Of a DNA stretch of 64,000 nt, positions 34,256 through 45,853 are shown in pieces. Source of the DNA: Corynespora cassiicola (lineage: Eukaryota > Ascomycota > Dothideomycetes > Pleosporales > Corynesporascaceae); NCBI GenBank assembly GCA_022059125.1, contig JAEUWY010000008.1, positions 248,001-312,000 of the forward strand, written 5' to 3'. Under the pieces are notes generated by a model. It made no database searches. It saw only the letters and a list, made by a program, of their open reading frames with translations, and had not been told where the DNA came from. The translations under genes and the position numbers were made by a program. The first letter of the stretch is position 1; every line of letters starts with the position of its first letter.

Positions 34256-35300
34256 GTCGATGAAGGTGGTGGTACAATATGGGAATATGGAGATTGCTGG
34301 CCGTGCACCCCGGGCAATATGCGGGTGAAAGGTTGGGTGGGAGGTGATGAAGAGCCGGCGGTACAAATGGGCGTGGGGTAATCTATGTGACGAGGGACGT
34401 GGCCAGGCGTAATGGGGCAGGCGCAACCGTGACCAAGTTTGAGGGGCGAAGGTGTAGTGCGAAGAGGGCAAAGAGGCAGTTCTGTGTCAAGATATAACCT
34501 GGCCTGGGCTCGTCATAAAGGCGTGCGGTGGTGTGGATTTTTGCTAGGTGGCGGCCGCACAAACCGCGCAGCGCAAATGTCGCGAGTGGAGCCACAATCT
34601 CGCACAAGTCGCGCGCAGAGAACCTTGGTTTCGCTCCCACGCCGCCGTCCCAGCGCCTTCGGGAAGATGCGATCCATGATGCAGTCCATCTCAACAACGC
34701 ATTGATTGGTGTGCGTACGCACGTTCGCAGTCAGTATGCGGTTCTGATGAACAAGGCTTGACGTGTGGAAGCGCGCAGGGCTTTGTGGAAACAAGCTTTT
34801 CGCTTCCCCGCCGTCGCCTGCGCTCTGGGTCAACGCTGACGCCGGTTGCCGGATGGCGATCTTACCACATCCAACGCAGGCCTGTCATGCATCGCTCTGA
34901 TGGTCTTTAGATGAGTCGCCATCTAAAAAAACGGGGTCCGGACCAGGCCATCCATCACGCGGTGCACCGGATGTAAGCCCAAGAGACACGTGCCGCCCAC
35001 ATTCATCTGGGGAAGCTCTCCCCGCGCTCCATCTGCGAAGCATTTGTGCCCAACTCGACCATATTAGTCCTCTCCGGAGGGCTGGCTCCGGACCAACCAA
35101 GTGCTTGACCGAGTCGAGCGTGCATCAGTTGGACCGTGGCAAAGCACGCGATAGGGTGGCGAAAGCAGCGTACATGGCTTCGGATTACCCAAAACATTGC
35201 GGAAAAGCAAAGACTACAAAGCTCCGAATCATTGCGCAAAGCCAAAATCATCCAGTAGGTATCGGGCGCGATAGGAAAAGACAAAAACCAGGGGTATCGA
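34256..35300. other. Intergenic stretch upstream of the Cu-ATPase gene
   Basis: This is ~1.04 kb with the promoter of the Cu-ATPase and the 3' region of the GRF-finger gene. No further gene is supported. No specific copper-factor site is claimed. Confidence 0.45.
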
Positions 35301-36437
35301 TTACAACTCTTCGCCTCCATTCTCAAGCTTCCATTCCGCATATTCCACCTTCCTTTTCTCCGCCTCCAGCTCCTTTTCAAGCGTCTTTACTCGAAAACTA
35401 AGTTCCTCGACCTTGGCCTCTTTGGCTCCGGCCTCACTCCTGGCGATATTGCGGCTCTTTTCTAGGCCCCTTGCGCGGTTTGCGTGCTTCCAGAGGAGTG
35501 CGTTCAATCTTTGCCCAACGGCTTCGTCCAGTTGGATATTGGCCTCCTCTAGGAGTTCGGTGACGTCGTGCGCGTAATAGTCCACCTCGGCCGATTTCTG
35601 TGAACCACCCAGGCCGCATTGGCTCGACGAGGGCGTTTCGAAGGAGGACGATGGAGTGGCGGGTTCTTTGCCCTTGGAAGGAGTGCTGCCAGCGGCCGTG
35701 ATCTTCTTCATGAAGGGATTTTCCAATGCTTGACGATCAGTCCGAGGTGTCTCAAGTCCCGTCCTGTGGGTTCCACTCTGCCATGGGAGTGTACGCCTCG
35801 CCGGTGTGGTGAATTGGTCTGTTCTGGCGGCCTTTCTTGGGGTCTCCGCGGTAATGAGCGCCTGTGCGAGCTCTTCGTCGTCCCCTTGATCCAGGCCAAA
35901 ATCATCCTCATCTACAGCTTCCGATCCTCGCTTCGTACCTTGGGCAGATGGGCCGGCTTTTGGCGTGTAGGCCGGAGGAGGCAATGGAGCCCGTTGAGGA
36001 GGTCTGGATGGAGTTGTAGGCAAAGGCCTGGAGGGGGTGCGGGTAGCACCGGACGGGGTCGTAGGAATGGTTTCGAATCTCCAGTCTGGCTCGGTATCCA
36101 ATCCTTTTTCTCTGAGAGCCTTTTCCCGGTCTTCCGCTTCATCGTCCCACAGGTAGAACTTGCAACGAGTTGGGTCGTCCTTGTGTTTCGAGCATGTTCG
36201 GACTGCAACTGTAAGCATGGGCCTGACCCAAGGCACATTGTGGATTTAGGCTTACACCATTGTCCCCTCCTATGCTCGATTTTCCCATGTTTGGACTTGA
36301 AATGGACCGCCAGCTTTGGGGGCTGACAGCCACCTAGTGACTGTCAACATTTCCTGGGCGTACGTTTTGGGCCAAACGGCTTACTCACAGTACCATTTGT
36401 GGTTGATGACGCGACCCTTCCTCTCGGCAGAGCTCAT
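35301..36437 (-). CDS. GRF zinc-finger protein with C-terminal coiled coil
   Basis: Three exons (36389-36437, 36256-36333, 35301-36202) total 1,029 nt, 342 residues. The finger is split over all three exons and only appears after splicing: Cys17-Gly-Cys19, then Gly-Gln-Trp-Phe-Arg-Thr-Cys46 and Cys56-Lys-Phe-Tyr-Leu-Trp61. That is the C-x-C...C...C ligand set of GRF-type zinc fingers, which bind single-stranded nucleic acid in APE2, TOP3A and NEIL3. The usual Gly-Pro-Asn-x-Gly-Arg element is replaced by a basic His/Arg stretch. The middle is Pro/Thr-rich with basic patches. The last ~80 residues are strongly helical and charged, a likely coiled coil. No enzyme domain is attached. A nuclear role in DNA repair or RNA handling is an inference. 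Confidence 0.85.
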
Positions 36438-37101
36438 CGTGAAGGCGCCAGACGCAGGAAAGCGACAGAGGGCAGCGACGAGAAAGGTAGGCAGCCAAGA
36501 GCGAGCAAAAGACGTTCGCGCAACGCGGGGGTTGGCCGCCAACGGGGCGTTTATCAACGCCTGCGGGGAGGCTGGAGAGGTTGCGGAGGGGGGGCCGGTG
36601 CTTGGCACGACATGGCTTGGCTGAACGGAAGCTCCCGCTGCTCTGCTGCGAAGCGCAGGCGCAGCTACGTGCTATGTAGCAGCCCAGGCACGAGGTGGCT
36701 GTGCAGCTTGTGCCTGGATGGCTTTGCAACACTATGCCTCCATGGTCAAACGACGCCCGCCAACTCCCAACTGTATCGTCGCAAAGATGCCGTCCTATCC
36801 ATTACGAGCGGACGCGGGCGCGGGCAGGCCCGTGGGCATTGGCCGGCGGGCAGCCACACCAGCCCACGGGTCCGGATTAGCCCCGGCTCCCGCAGGCGCA
36901 GCGCAGGGTCTCCTGGTCTCGAACGAAAGAAGGGGACGGACGACATTCTCGACCGCCGCGTCCCTCACTGCACGGCCAAGCCTTGTGGAATGCCGTGTCC
37001 CTACCATGAGCGCATCTCTCCTCTACTAAACAAGACCTCCAGCCTCCCAATCTCCACCAAGTCCAGCCCCGCCGCGGAGACGAACCGCCGCCGCCATCGC
37101 C
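36438..37101. promoter_or_regulatory. Divergent promoter between GRF-finger and GT34 genes
   Basis: These 664 bases separate the start codons of two divergent genes and should contain both promoters. The last ~40 bases before 37102 are CCG-rich leader. No specific site is claimed. Confidence 0.55.
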
Positions 37102-38138
37102 ATGCTCGTCAAGTCGCTCAAAGTGCCCCCCTCCATCCTCGCCTTCATAGCCTTCTGCGTCTTCCTCGGATGGACCCTCAGTCATGGACCCGGCGAGGAA
37201 GTCTCCCTCGGAGACTCTGCTGGCTTCCGCACACAAACTGAGCCACCACCTCCGCCGCCACCCGAAGAGCACAATGACGGGCCTCCGCCGCCTCCGCCCG
37301 AGGGAGAGGCGGAGAAGGACCCCGAGAGCAAAGGGCCCAGGGTCGCTCTGGTGACCTTCATCACCGACGAGAAGTCGTACATCCACATCTCGCTAAAGAG
37401 CAAGGATCGTACGTGTTTCAACACCATGTTTCAACACACTCTGACTTGAGCCCTCAGACTATGCGCGCCGACACGGCTATGACCTCATCGTCGACTACGA
37501 AGCCCACACGGATCGCTCAATCACATACTGGAAGTTTGACATGATGGAGCGGCTACTCAAGAAGGACAAGTGGGATTGGATTTGGTGGCTTGACTTCGAC
37601 ACCCTTGTGACCAACACCGACATCAAGGTCACCGATGTTATCGAGGAGACGCTCAAGAATGCCACTAACCCTGACGAGGTCGACTATCTGGTCACGCATG
37701 ATTGGTGAGCGAGGCTGACAGATTTTGCATGAATGTGATGCTGATCCAGGTTATAGCAACGGCCTCAATGCAGGCTCCTTCATCGTCCGCGGCCACGAGC
37801 GATCCATCAAGTTCCTACAGGACATTTACCACACAGCTGACAAGGAAAAGGAGGGGCAATCAGAGCACGACCTGAGTGAGCAGGACGCTATGGCGAAGCT
37901 CATCAACGACAACGAGGAGGCCCGCAGCCGGACAATCCAGGTCCCGCAATGGAAGCTAAACGCTTTTCCCCAGGAGATTGCCTGCTTCGACGAGTCCAAG
38001 AAGATGTGGAAGCACGGCGACTTTGTTGTGCATTTTGCCGGCGCATGGGCCCACATCCAGGACGACGACCCCACCGGCCTGCTGATGCGCAAGTACCAAA
38101 AGGAGATCATCTGGGGCGACTGGAAGACTTTTTACTAA
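37102..38138 (+). CDS. GT34 glycosyltransferase (GMA12/MNN10 family)
   Basis: Three exons (37102-37408, 37458-37704, 37757-38138) total 936 nt, 311 residues. The second intron must end at TTATAG (37756): the earlier CAG would bring a stop, while this one gives His-Asp-Cys-Asn-Gly-Leu-Asn-Ala-Gly-Ser-Phe, a GT34 hallmark. A short cytosolic end, a membrane anchor (~11-26) and a Pro-rich stem make a type II Golgi topology. The catalytic domain has Tyr-Trp-Lys, Trp-Ile-Trp-Trp-Leu-Asp-Phe-Asp (the metal-binding DxD), and a closing His-Phe-Ala-Gly. Family members are alpha-1,2-galactosyl- or alpha-1,6-mannosyltransferases that extend N-glycan outer chains. Which sugar this one moves cannot be read from sequence. 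Confidence 0.9.
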
Positions 38139-39665
38139 CCTCACGAGCACCACGTTTATTGCTTTTTGTGTGTAGGATATGTGCCGGCTCTGGCTGATAC
38201 GACATGGGCTTCTCTTCGATCGTGATATCCAGCTGAATTTGTTCTTGATTGTTGTTTCTATATTCAACGTCGTTTAACAGCCGGTTTGTGTGAGAGTAAT
38301 GCAATATCCACCTTTCGGTAAAACTTATACATTGATTTCTAAATGGGACATATACGTGACAGTGCGCATCGCTATCTCAGTTGTAGGTTGGTGACCTTTC
38401 GCTGTTTTATCAAAGCCTCATGCTAAAACTCTTGTCGGCACCATCATGAGCTTCTCCCGCGCTCGACAGCATACACCACGCCATCATATGTGTCACCAGT
38501 AATCTTACTAATCGCCACGACTCACTATAGAGATGCACAATAGCTGAAACCAATCCTCTACATGTGGAAAAATCATTATCTTTGCTTTTTGTTTTTAGCC
38601 TCTCGTATCCTAAGCTCGACACAACTGTACTAAGAAGGTATCGAGGGCTAGTATATTCTTCCACAAAGGCTGGTGGAAATCCACGTGTGCACTTGATTAT
38701 GCATCGTCTTGTTCTAAGTGCGAGAATGCTTGAGGTAAATTCACTGCTTATAATTGTGGCTGTGATGCTACGCTTGGTTGATCTGTTCAGTACAAAGACA
38801 GGTGTTTCTTCTCGTCTTCTCCTTTTTGCCACATTCACATCATCTTTATAAGAATGATTTCTTAATTGAATAGGCTACAACAGAAATCAAACACTTTTTT
38901 TTTTTTGTTTATCTCAAGTCTTACAGTGCGAATTACTGGCTCTAGCAGCCTGTCCGGAAGCAGGAAAGAGTAAGAAGTGGACTGGACCCATCTCTCTAAG
39001 CAACTCGCCATAGAAAATGCCCAGCCTAGAAAGACTCTTCGCCAAAGCCTTTTACGGCTCGTAAATCATATCATGGGTCAAGCATCGATAGAACCGGAGC
39101 ATTTCTGGACGTGGTCGATTACCATCAGGCTTCTTTGTTCGGCTATTCTAGAATGACAGTGTTTTGTCCTCGTATCTTTAGACTGCGCATTCAGATCGCA
39201 CATATGATAAATGTAAGCGCAGAGAAGTGTTCCCAACTACGGCTTATTTTAACCAAATTTATAACTACAGGCCTGATCTCCCCAAGACCATATGTTTCAA
39301 ATGAAGAGTCTTTACAATGAATGGCCGACGCTTCATCAGGTCGGACTGCCAGTGGCTGCAAATTAGGAGTAACCAAATGTCTCGCTTCGTAGAACATGGT
39401 AATATTCTGATCATAAGTGGCTGGCCCGAAGTGCCATGGGCAGAGCCCAGAAGTATGAATTATCTTGTAATACTGCCTCCGATATGAGTAGGCTCCTATT
39501 TGGCAGTCTCGCGAATTTAATCGTCATTGATTGGTTGATCTTTATTTCTTTTTTCCTTCAACCAAAAGATGCCCACTTCTCGCGTAAGTATACCCATCTC
39601 GCCACCCAAGTCTTTCCATGGTATCTTTTCCACCCCTTTGGCTTTGCACACATTTGTAGAACAAG
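38139..39665. other. Intergenic stretch at the core/accessory boundary
   Basis: This 1.5 kb lies between the convergent GT34 and metalloprotease genes. Base composition shifts here from GC-rich to nearly balanced. Frames are short and motif-free. Confidence 0.45.
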
Positions 39666-40651
39666 TTACTTGCCATGGCGTAGAGTAGTGAAGAGCTGAA
39701 GCATTCGCTCTCCTTGAAGTGGAGAAAATTCAGTCTTGCTGTGGAACGTTAGCGGTTCCGCTTTTGCGATCTGACAACAGGGTGCCTACCAATCATCAGA
39801 GGTATAGTCCATGTAGTTGTGTATCGCGTCTAATCCTTCTAGACCAGGACAAGAATCCTGAGGCGGGTCCATGGGGCATCCTCTGTTTGCCACGCTCTGT
39901 GCTGGTGTATCGTCAATAGCATCTCCTACGTTGTCGCAAGCCTCCGTATCAAAAGTGTGGAGGAGGCCGAACCAATGTCCAACCTCGTGGACAGCCCAGA
40001 TACCCTTATTGTCGGAGTTATTCAGGCCCGCTCCAGCACCGCCAGGCAGAGTGCTAGGGTTTATATGGCAGCCATCAAATTCGTAGTAAGACGTGCCGTT
40101 GATGCCGTTCTTTCGCGGATCTGGGTCCGGAAATTCGCAGAACCCTGTCATTTCATCATTGACAAGCCCGCTGGTAAAATAAAGATTCAGGTCATCATAG
40201 GCGCCCTGTCGCAATGCCTTGGCCTTATCGGCATGCCGAATTGAGTTGGCCCAAGCATCGTTGACGGTGTGTGTTGTGTTCTTGACCGTAAACTGAATGC
40301 TGTGAGGCGCGAACCTTTCGTTGAGAACGACCATCTATCTTCAGATCAACCTGTGGGTTCCGACAGATCACAAGTAGATGACTCCCATACCTGATCGTCA
40401 AGCTGCTTCTGCGTGACAAGACCCACCCGGTCGATACTCTCGACTACGTGCAAGTATGTGGATATCACCAGACTCTGCGAATGGTCTGTTTCGTTCGACC
40501 GCGTCCGAAGCACCGCTCGGCTTCTAGCCTGCATACCGTGAGAAATTTGTCGTAGCTCAGCTGTTGGCTCGCTGTTTCCGCAGCCATCCAGGGCGGAAGC
40601 CATAGTCCCCATAACGCCAGTTGCGCCGATATAGAACAGTATGTGTTTCAT
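39666..40651 (-). CDS. Secreted M43 metalloprotease (pappalysin/MEP1 type)
   Basis: Three exons (40391-40651, 39790-40334, 39666-39738) give 879 nt, 292 residues. The N-terminus is a signal peptide (~20 residues ending Ala-Ser-Ala-Leu) followed by a short propeptide. The zinc site His-Glu-Val-Gly-His-Trp-Phe-Gly-Leu-Leu-His occupies residues 203-213, and the Met-turn Asn-Tyr-Met-Asp-Tyr has Met262, as in metzincin peptidases of family M43B. Conserved Cys pairs and the closing Asp-Asp-Cys-Lys-Thr-Glu-Phe-Ser-Pro are present only with the third exon spliced. All catalytic residues are intact. Such enzymes are secreted by saprotrophs and pathogens to degrade host or substrate protein. It is head-to-head with an aspartyl protease pseudogene. 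Confidence 0.9.
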
Positions 40652-41369
40652 CTTTTGGAGGTCCGATATCAGAAATTTGAAAGGAGTTGTCAAGGTGATG
40701 AAGATGATTTAGTTGCAGTCTGCACTTGGAAGATGGGTATCCAACGACAGCCCTTCGAATTCATGTAAATATAGTCAGCTCCCTCCACAGCCCTTACAAT
40801 TTTGATAGACTCAGCCTCACTGACGCGTCCTCATTTCCGAAGGCTGAGCTATTTTCGGAAAAGTACAGTCGAAGTTCTTCGCATGACCGCCAAGCGGTAA
40901 CGGGGGTCCGCTAGGGATGCTAGTATTTGATCTCTACGGAAGGTAATCAAGCTCTGTTTTGCATACATAGCAACCATTGAATTCAGTAGGAGGAGTAAGT
41001 ATCTAATGAACCGAACGGCAAACTCGCTGCCAAATCATAAAGAGCGAATTCTATTACAAGATTTCTCAATTCAGCTCGACTCACACGGCAGGCTAAGCAA
41101 GCGGAGTACTTTAGCGCACTGGGTCTAGGGATAGTCTCATTGGTATTGTGCGTAGCTTCGATTTTTTCATTAAGCTGAAACTGCTTCGTATCCGTATGCT
41201 TGTGCGCTGATTAGGTAGCGTTTTCGCCAAGACAACGTAGCTATCTTCTCCAGTCTTATGCATTTAACCGTGCCCATCGTTGGTGTATATAGAGTAGGAT
41301 GACGAGCGATACATCTCATTTTCAACTGTTACACTTTCTTATCGACACTTTACATCATCTTCACTCATT
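40652..41369. promoter_or_regulatory. Divergent promoter of a secreted-protease pair
   Basis: These 718 bases lie between the metalloprotease start (minus) and the aspartyl protease pseudogene start (plus). Shared regulation of two secreted proteases is likely from arrangement only; no site was identified. Confidence 0.4.
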
Positions 41370-42622
41370 ATGATGTACCGCATCCTGACGCTGATGGGTG
41401 CATTTGCTCCGACTCTCTTTGTCGGTAAAGTACTCAATTTGCCGCTCTTCCACGACAACTCAGACGTCCGTTATTCCCATTCCTAATCTATCATGATTGG
41501 ATCTGCATGCTAATGTTCAAGCATTAGAGTATAGTCGAGGTTGGAATTGGCAATCCAGTACGGACTTAGCGATTGCACCCCGATACCGGAAGCGCATCGT
41601 CATGGATTGTCGACCATGAGTGTGCCGTAAACTGCATCAACTTCAGCGGGCACGTTCTGTTTCGTCCAATCTCGATAGGGGAGTCATGTTAATACGAACG
41701 GCGCAGATACGATCGAATCGGCTATAGTGCTCAGAAGTCCACGACTGGTAACATGACAGGAGACTTCGGAAAGATCGATTATCTTGGCGGAGAAACAGCT
41801 GGCCCGACAGCTTCCGGCATCTTTGCTGTGGAAGGCCACACGTGGCGTCCATCTTTCCCAGTGGCCAATGAGTCCAGCTGGGGTAACATTCCAGGGGAAG
41901 GCTTTCTCGGCCTTGCCTTCAGCACCAACTCCGTCGGCGGCGCAAACACGGTTGTCGAAACTTTGATGTCTCAACTTGACCAACCACGGTTCGGCATCTA
42001 CCTTGGCAAACATGATGCCGGCTCAAATTCTTCTGAGCGTGGTCTCCTTACCATTGGAGGGTCGAAAGAAGCTGACTATGTGGATTCGGAGATGGTTAGC
42101 ATTCCGATAGTGAAGTCTCAAGGCCAGTATAATGTCTGGCGTTCCAACATCCAGTCCCTATCTGTTTCGACTCAAGGAGCAAACGGGACCTCTACAGAGG
42201 AAGACACATTTCGACAGCACAAACAATGTGGTATTCGATACGGGAGCGGGTGGTATACCTCTGCCCGAGGCTGAGAACTCGAGGGTATATGCTTCCCTCG
42301 GGTCAATTATACGGAGTTGCTGGAAGGGCAACGAATTCTCTTGTGCACAGAGTTCAATTCATCGTGGTCTGTGTCTTTCAACTTTGGTTTGAATAACACG
42401 GAGCCTGTTCAGACTATTACCCTTTCTGGAGACCAGCTTGCACGACCGGGCTTCGCTGGCTGAGAGGATGCCTGCTGGCCACCTTTCACAGCAGATCTTG
42501 GTTTCACTTTGCTTGGCGCACCCTTTCTTCCGAATTTCTACGCAGTGTACGATTTCGGTGCATTTGAGCAGTCTGCCTACAGCCCATCTGTCAGTCTGGG
42601 AAAACTCAAGGAAGGCATGTAG
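41370..42622 (+). pseudogene. Pepsin-like aspartyl protease (A1), frameshifted remnant
   Basis: Pieces of one A1 protease lie in order in different frames. They comprise a signal-peptide-like start at 41370; a first catalytic Asp-Thr-Gly-Ser near 41590; a long open block 41753-42220; a second catalytic Asp-Thr-Gly-Ala-Gly-Gly-Ile-Pro near 42235 one frame off; a Phe-Asn-Phe-Gly-Leu block near 42375 in yet another frame; and a correct C-terminal Leu-Leu-Gly-Ala-Pro-Phe-Leu...Tyr-Asp-Phe block ending at TAG 42620-42622. Stops also separate the first exon from the first Asp motif. No GT-AG introns can reconcile the shifts around 42210-42240, so I call it a pseudogene. Both active-site triads are preserved, which suggests the decay is recent. 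Confidence 0.8.
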
Positions 42623-44590
42623 CTCTTGCTCTCTACAGGAAGTACAACTGAAAACAGAAAACGCTTGCAGTCAAATGTCGCACGTCAGAATGACTTATGT
42701 TGTGAAAAGCTGGTGTACGGTTCTTGATTGTACTATAGTCTAGCTACTTACAGGAACCGCACGGCAGGCTTAATAACACAAGACCACTCACCCAAGCACC
42801 TGCAGTGCGACATTACATGAAAATGAAAATATGCGACAAATGTTCTGCACCAAACCTCGGCGAATGCAGGTTGCACAGAGCACAGAACTGTCATGGAGTA
42901 GGTGTCAGTCCAAGCTGCAGTGCAAAGACAGTACGTGGAGTACCCGATAGGTCAACTATAGAGTTCTGCTCTGCGCGAGCATGTCGATGGAAGTAGTGCC
43001 GGGGCAGCGCTGTGGTGGAGCGCAGGGCCTTCCCAATAAGGCTTCCCGGATTAGTAATTAACACAAAGGCAGCCCGTAAGCGGCTTGCCACCGAAGCCTC
43101 GAAGAACTAAGCGAAAAGTGAGAATATACAGATCTTTTGAAATCGGGTAGGAGACGAGGCCAGCCAGGCAGTGTCAAACTTTTGAGGTACAAGAATTATC
43201 GTTCCAGTCTGAAGCTACCTCCATCATCTAAATCAGGAGTTTCTCGCGTAGTACTGTCTCTCCGTCACTGTGTGAATTTCTTAGGTGGTCTGGGAGCAGG
43301 CTTGTTGAAGCCACGTGAGGCGTCAGGTACACACCCCCGACATGCTGTGTCCCGCAACTACGCACAATCGTCTCTTGGCTGGCTAGCATCGTTGTAGGGG
43401 ACAAAAAAAGCAAAATCGGTACCTTTCGCACTGTACGACATACGAAATACGAGGTGCACGAGTCAAAGATTGCGCGATCAACCATCTGATGCGCGACGAT
43501 GATTACGGACTTCGTGCGACGTCCAAGCTCGCCTTCTATCATGCGCGATAGCAAATCAGAAAACACGGCCCGTACGGTTTGGCACTAACCTTCATTCCTC
43601 GTTCAGCGCAGGACTTGAGCCACTAGACACTGTCCAATCGCATCTCTGTTCTCACAGCCCTCCAGTCGGGCCGAGTTTCGGCAACATTCTCGAGCAAGTG
43701 GTTGACATGATGTCTCCGCAACAAGACGTTGCACTGTCTTGCAACCATCTCCATGCTATTCTCTGATAACATTGCGTGTTTGGCAGTCCGCCCGAAACTT
43801 TATGATTCACTTGTTTAACAGTGAATCACGTTAGGGGGGGAGCCACAGTCAATTTCCGCTAGCATCAATCAAATTCTGCGGAGCCAGTTCGAGCCATTGT
43901 CGTTTGCATACAGCCAACAAAGGGCCGACATAACTCTCATGAGTCGATGGTTTCTAAACCTATCAGTAATCATTCTGGTAACACCATATGGCTTTGCAAC
44001 CAGAGTACCCCTGTCGGCTAAAGCAAGTTAACAAAGGACTAATATAGATCTCCGGTGTTGGCAGTTTCTATCTCTGTTAGTAATCATTCTGGCAGTACCA
44101 CAATGCTTTCACATCTGGAACGCCTTTTGCGAGCTCAGAGCAGCAAACTAAATCTCGTTGCGTAAGCTCCTTTATGCGCGCCTACGTATGCATTATACTT
44201 ATTACTAAATAATTATATAGTTATATATTTTAAATATATATAAACATAAACAGTTTGTTTACTTCTAATATATACTTCTTTATCTATTAGACGCTTTTGC
44301 TCTATTTCTGAATTCCCTAGCGGCAATACACGGCACTGAGAATACTTTATAAGCATCTTCTGGGCTCTTCCCTATTATTCTGAATTCTACACAGCTATAT
44401 CACCAAACATAGTCGAGACAATCTCCTCTAACTACCTAGTGATTAGAGCGGGTGCTATAGAACTAGAGGCTCGTTTAGGAGATCTATCTAACGAATATGC
44501 TTGTTCATCTCCTTCAAAAACACCTATAATCGCGGCGACCTTCTCGTTGAGACTGAGGAGTTTTTATCCTTAGAAAATTACTTTAGAAAA
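42623..44590. other. Decayed intergenic stretch with diverged repeat
   Basis: No intact gene is seen. Two diverged copies of a ~60-base segment (43951-44010 and 44064-44130, sharing AGTAATCATTCTGG) lie ~115 bases apart. A minus-strand frame at 43228-43566 (112 codons) has some protein-like composition but no motif I know. 44180-44590 is AT-rich with many TpA steps and probably contains degraded mobile DNA. Confidence 0.45.
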
Positions 44591-45469
44591 ATGTCGGCTC
44601 CGCGCGCAGCAGTTTACGTGACACCTTCTATCCCTTGAATGAAGCCTAATGGTACTAAGGGAGGCCCTTGGTCGCCCATATCCTCCAACATAATTCATGG
44701 CGAAAAGGAAGCCATTCTTATGGACGCCTCCATCACCAAAAAACAATCATCAGCCTTGGCGGATTGGATCGCTTCGATTTTGGGGCCTCGCATACGCCTC
44801 ATAACCTCGCATGTTACCCATGGTCATGGCGATCATTGGTTCGGGATTCCAACCCTGGTCGCTCGTTACCCAGGATTACGCGTCATTGCCACCAGAGGCA
44901 CTATTCAGCACATGCGCGAGGATGGCTCGGAGGAAGCGTTCAAAAGATGGACAACGTTATTTCTGGCCCAGATTGACGATCCAATCTCCTTGGATACTGT
45001 CTATGAGCTGCCATCTTTTGGCGAATTCCGCCTTGAGAACTGTGATCTTAGAGCGATCGAAGTCGGACACTCCGACACTCACGATTCTACTATCCTATGG
45101 GTACCCGAGATCAAGCTGGCCGTGTGTGGAGATGTTGTGTATGGCCACGTTCACCAACTGCTTGCAACTGCGAAAACCCCCAGGTTCAGGCAAGCCTAGA
45201 TCCGCGCAATCGAGCTGGTAGAGGCCCTGCAGCCAGAGATGTTTGTCCCCGGACATCAACTGCCTGGTGAATTGCGCGGCAGATGGCATTTGAAAAACAG
45301 CAAGCAGTATATCAAAGACTTCACTGAGATGATAGAGATGAGCGGGGTAAAAGATGCACAAGAGTTGAGTTGGAAGATGATGGAGAAATATCCAGATAGG
45401 TTCAGCAAGGGTGCGTTGGTTCTTGGGTATGTAACTGCTTTTTCTGAAGAGCGGAAGTCAGCCTTGTAA
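44591..45469 (+). pseudogene. Metallo-beta-lactamase-fold hydrolase with two in-frame stops
   Basis: A single frame of 293 codons runs from ATG 44591 to TAA 45469, broken only by TGA at 44636-44638 and TAG at 45197-45199. The zinc motif Thr-His-Gly-His-Gly-Asp-His (HxHxDH) lies near 44810-44835. Gly-His-Ser-Asp-Thr-His follows near 45063, then Cys-Gly-Asp-Val-Val-Tyr-Gly-His-Val-His near 45127 and Pro-Gly-His near 45250, so all metal ligands of the fold survive. No indel disturbs the frame. The TAG fits a G-to-A change of TGG, or a C-to-T change of CAG, both of which are RIP-type CpA changes. AT-rich degraded DNA flanks it on both sides. Readthrough or sequencing error is not excluded. The substrate is unknown. 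Confidence 0.8.
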
Positions 45470-45853
45470 GTTTGTATTATATTAACTTTTAGGTAACTAG
45501 CATAGTTATAGTATAATTAGTTTTAGTATATAAAATATACTATTTTATACATTTTAAATAACATCTACTTCATAAAATATATAAGTATAAAGCTGTAGTT
45601 ATTTATAGTAAATAACTTATTTTTTATGCTTCTTTTCTACACGTCTACTTTAGATTTAGATGATAGTAATAAAAAACAGCATCACTGGTTGTCTTAGGGT
45701 AGTAACTCCTTCCATGTTTGTGGACCGTAAAGTCTCACTTCCACTTGTCTATCCATGTCGCCTTCAAGAACAATCTTCATTCAAGACAGACTGGATACGT
45801 CCAAAACTACAGAGCCGGTGAATATTGCAAAAACTCCACCAATAACTGCTAGC
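45470..45853. other. AT-rich spacer
   Basis: 45475-45670 is AT-rich with TpA-dense sequence like the RIP-degraded element further right. It probably is a transposon remnant, but it has no recognisable ends. Confidence 0.4.

Noticed and set aside
37705..37756. Apparent frameshift or stop in the GT34 gene
   Set aside because: Using TTATAG as the acceptor instead of the earlier CAG removes the stop and restores the family motif, so the gene is intact.
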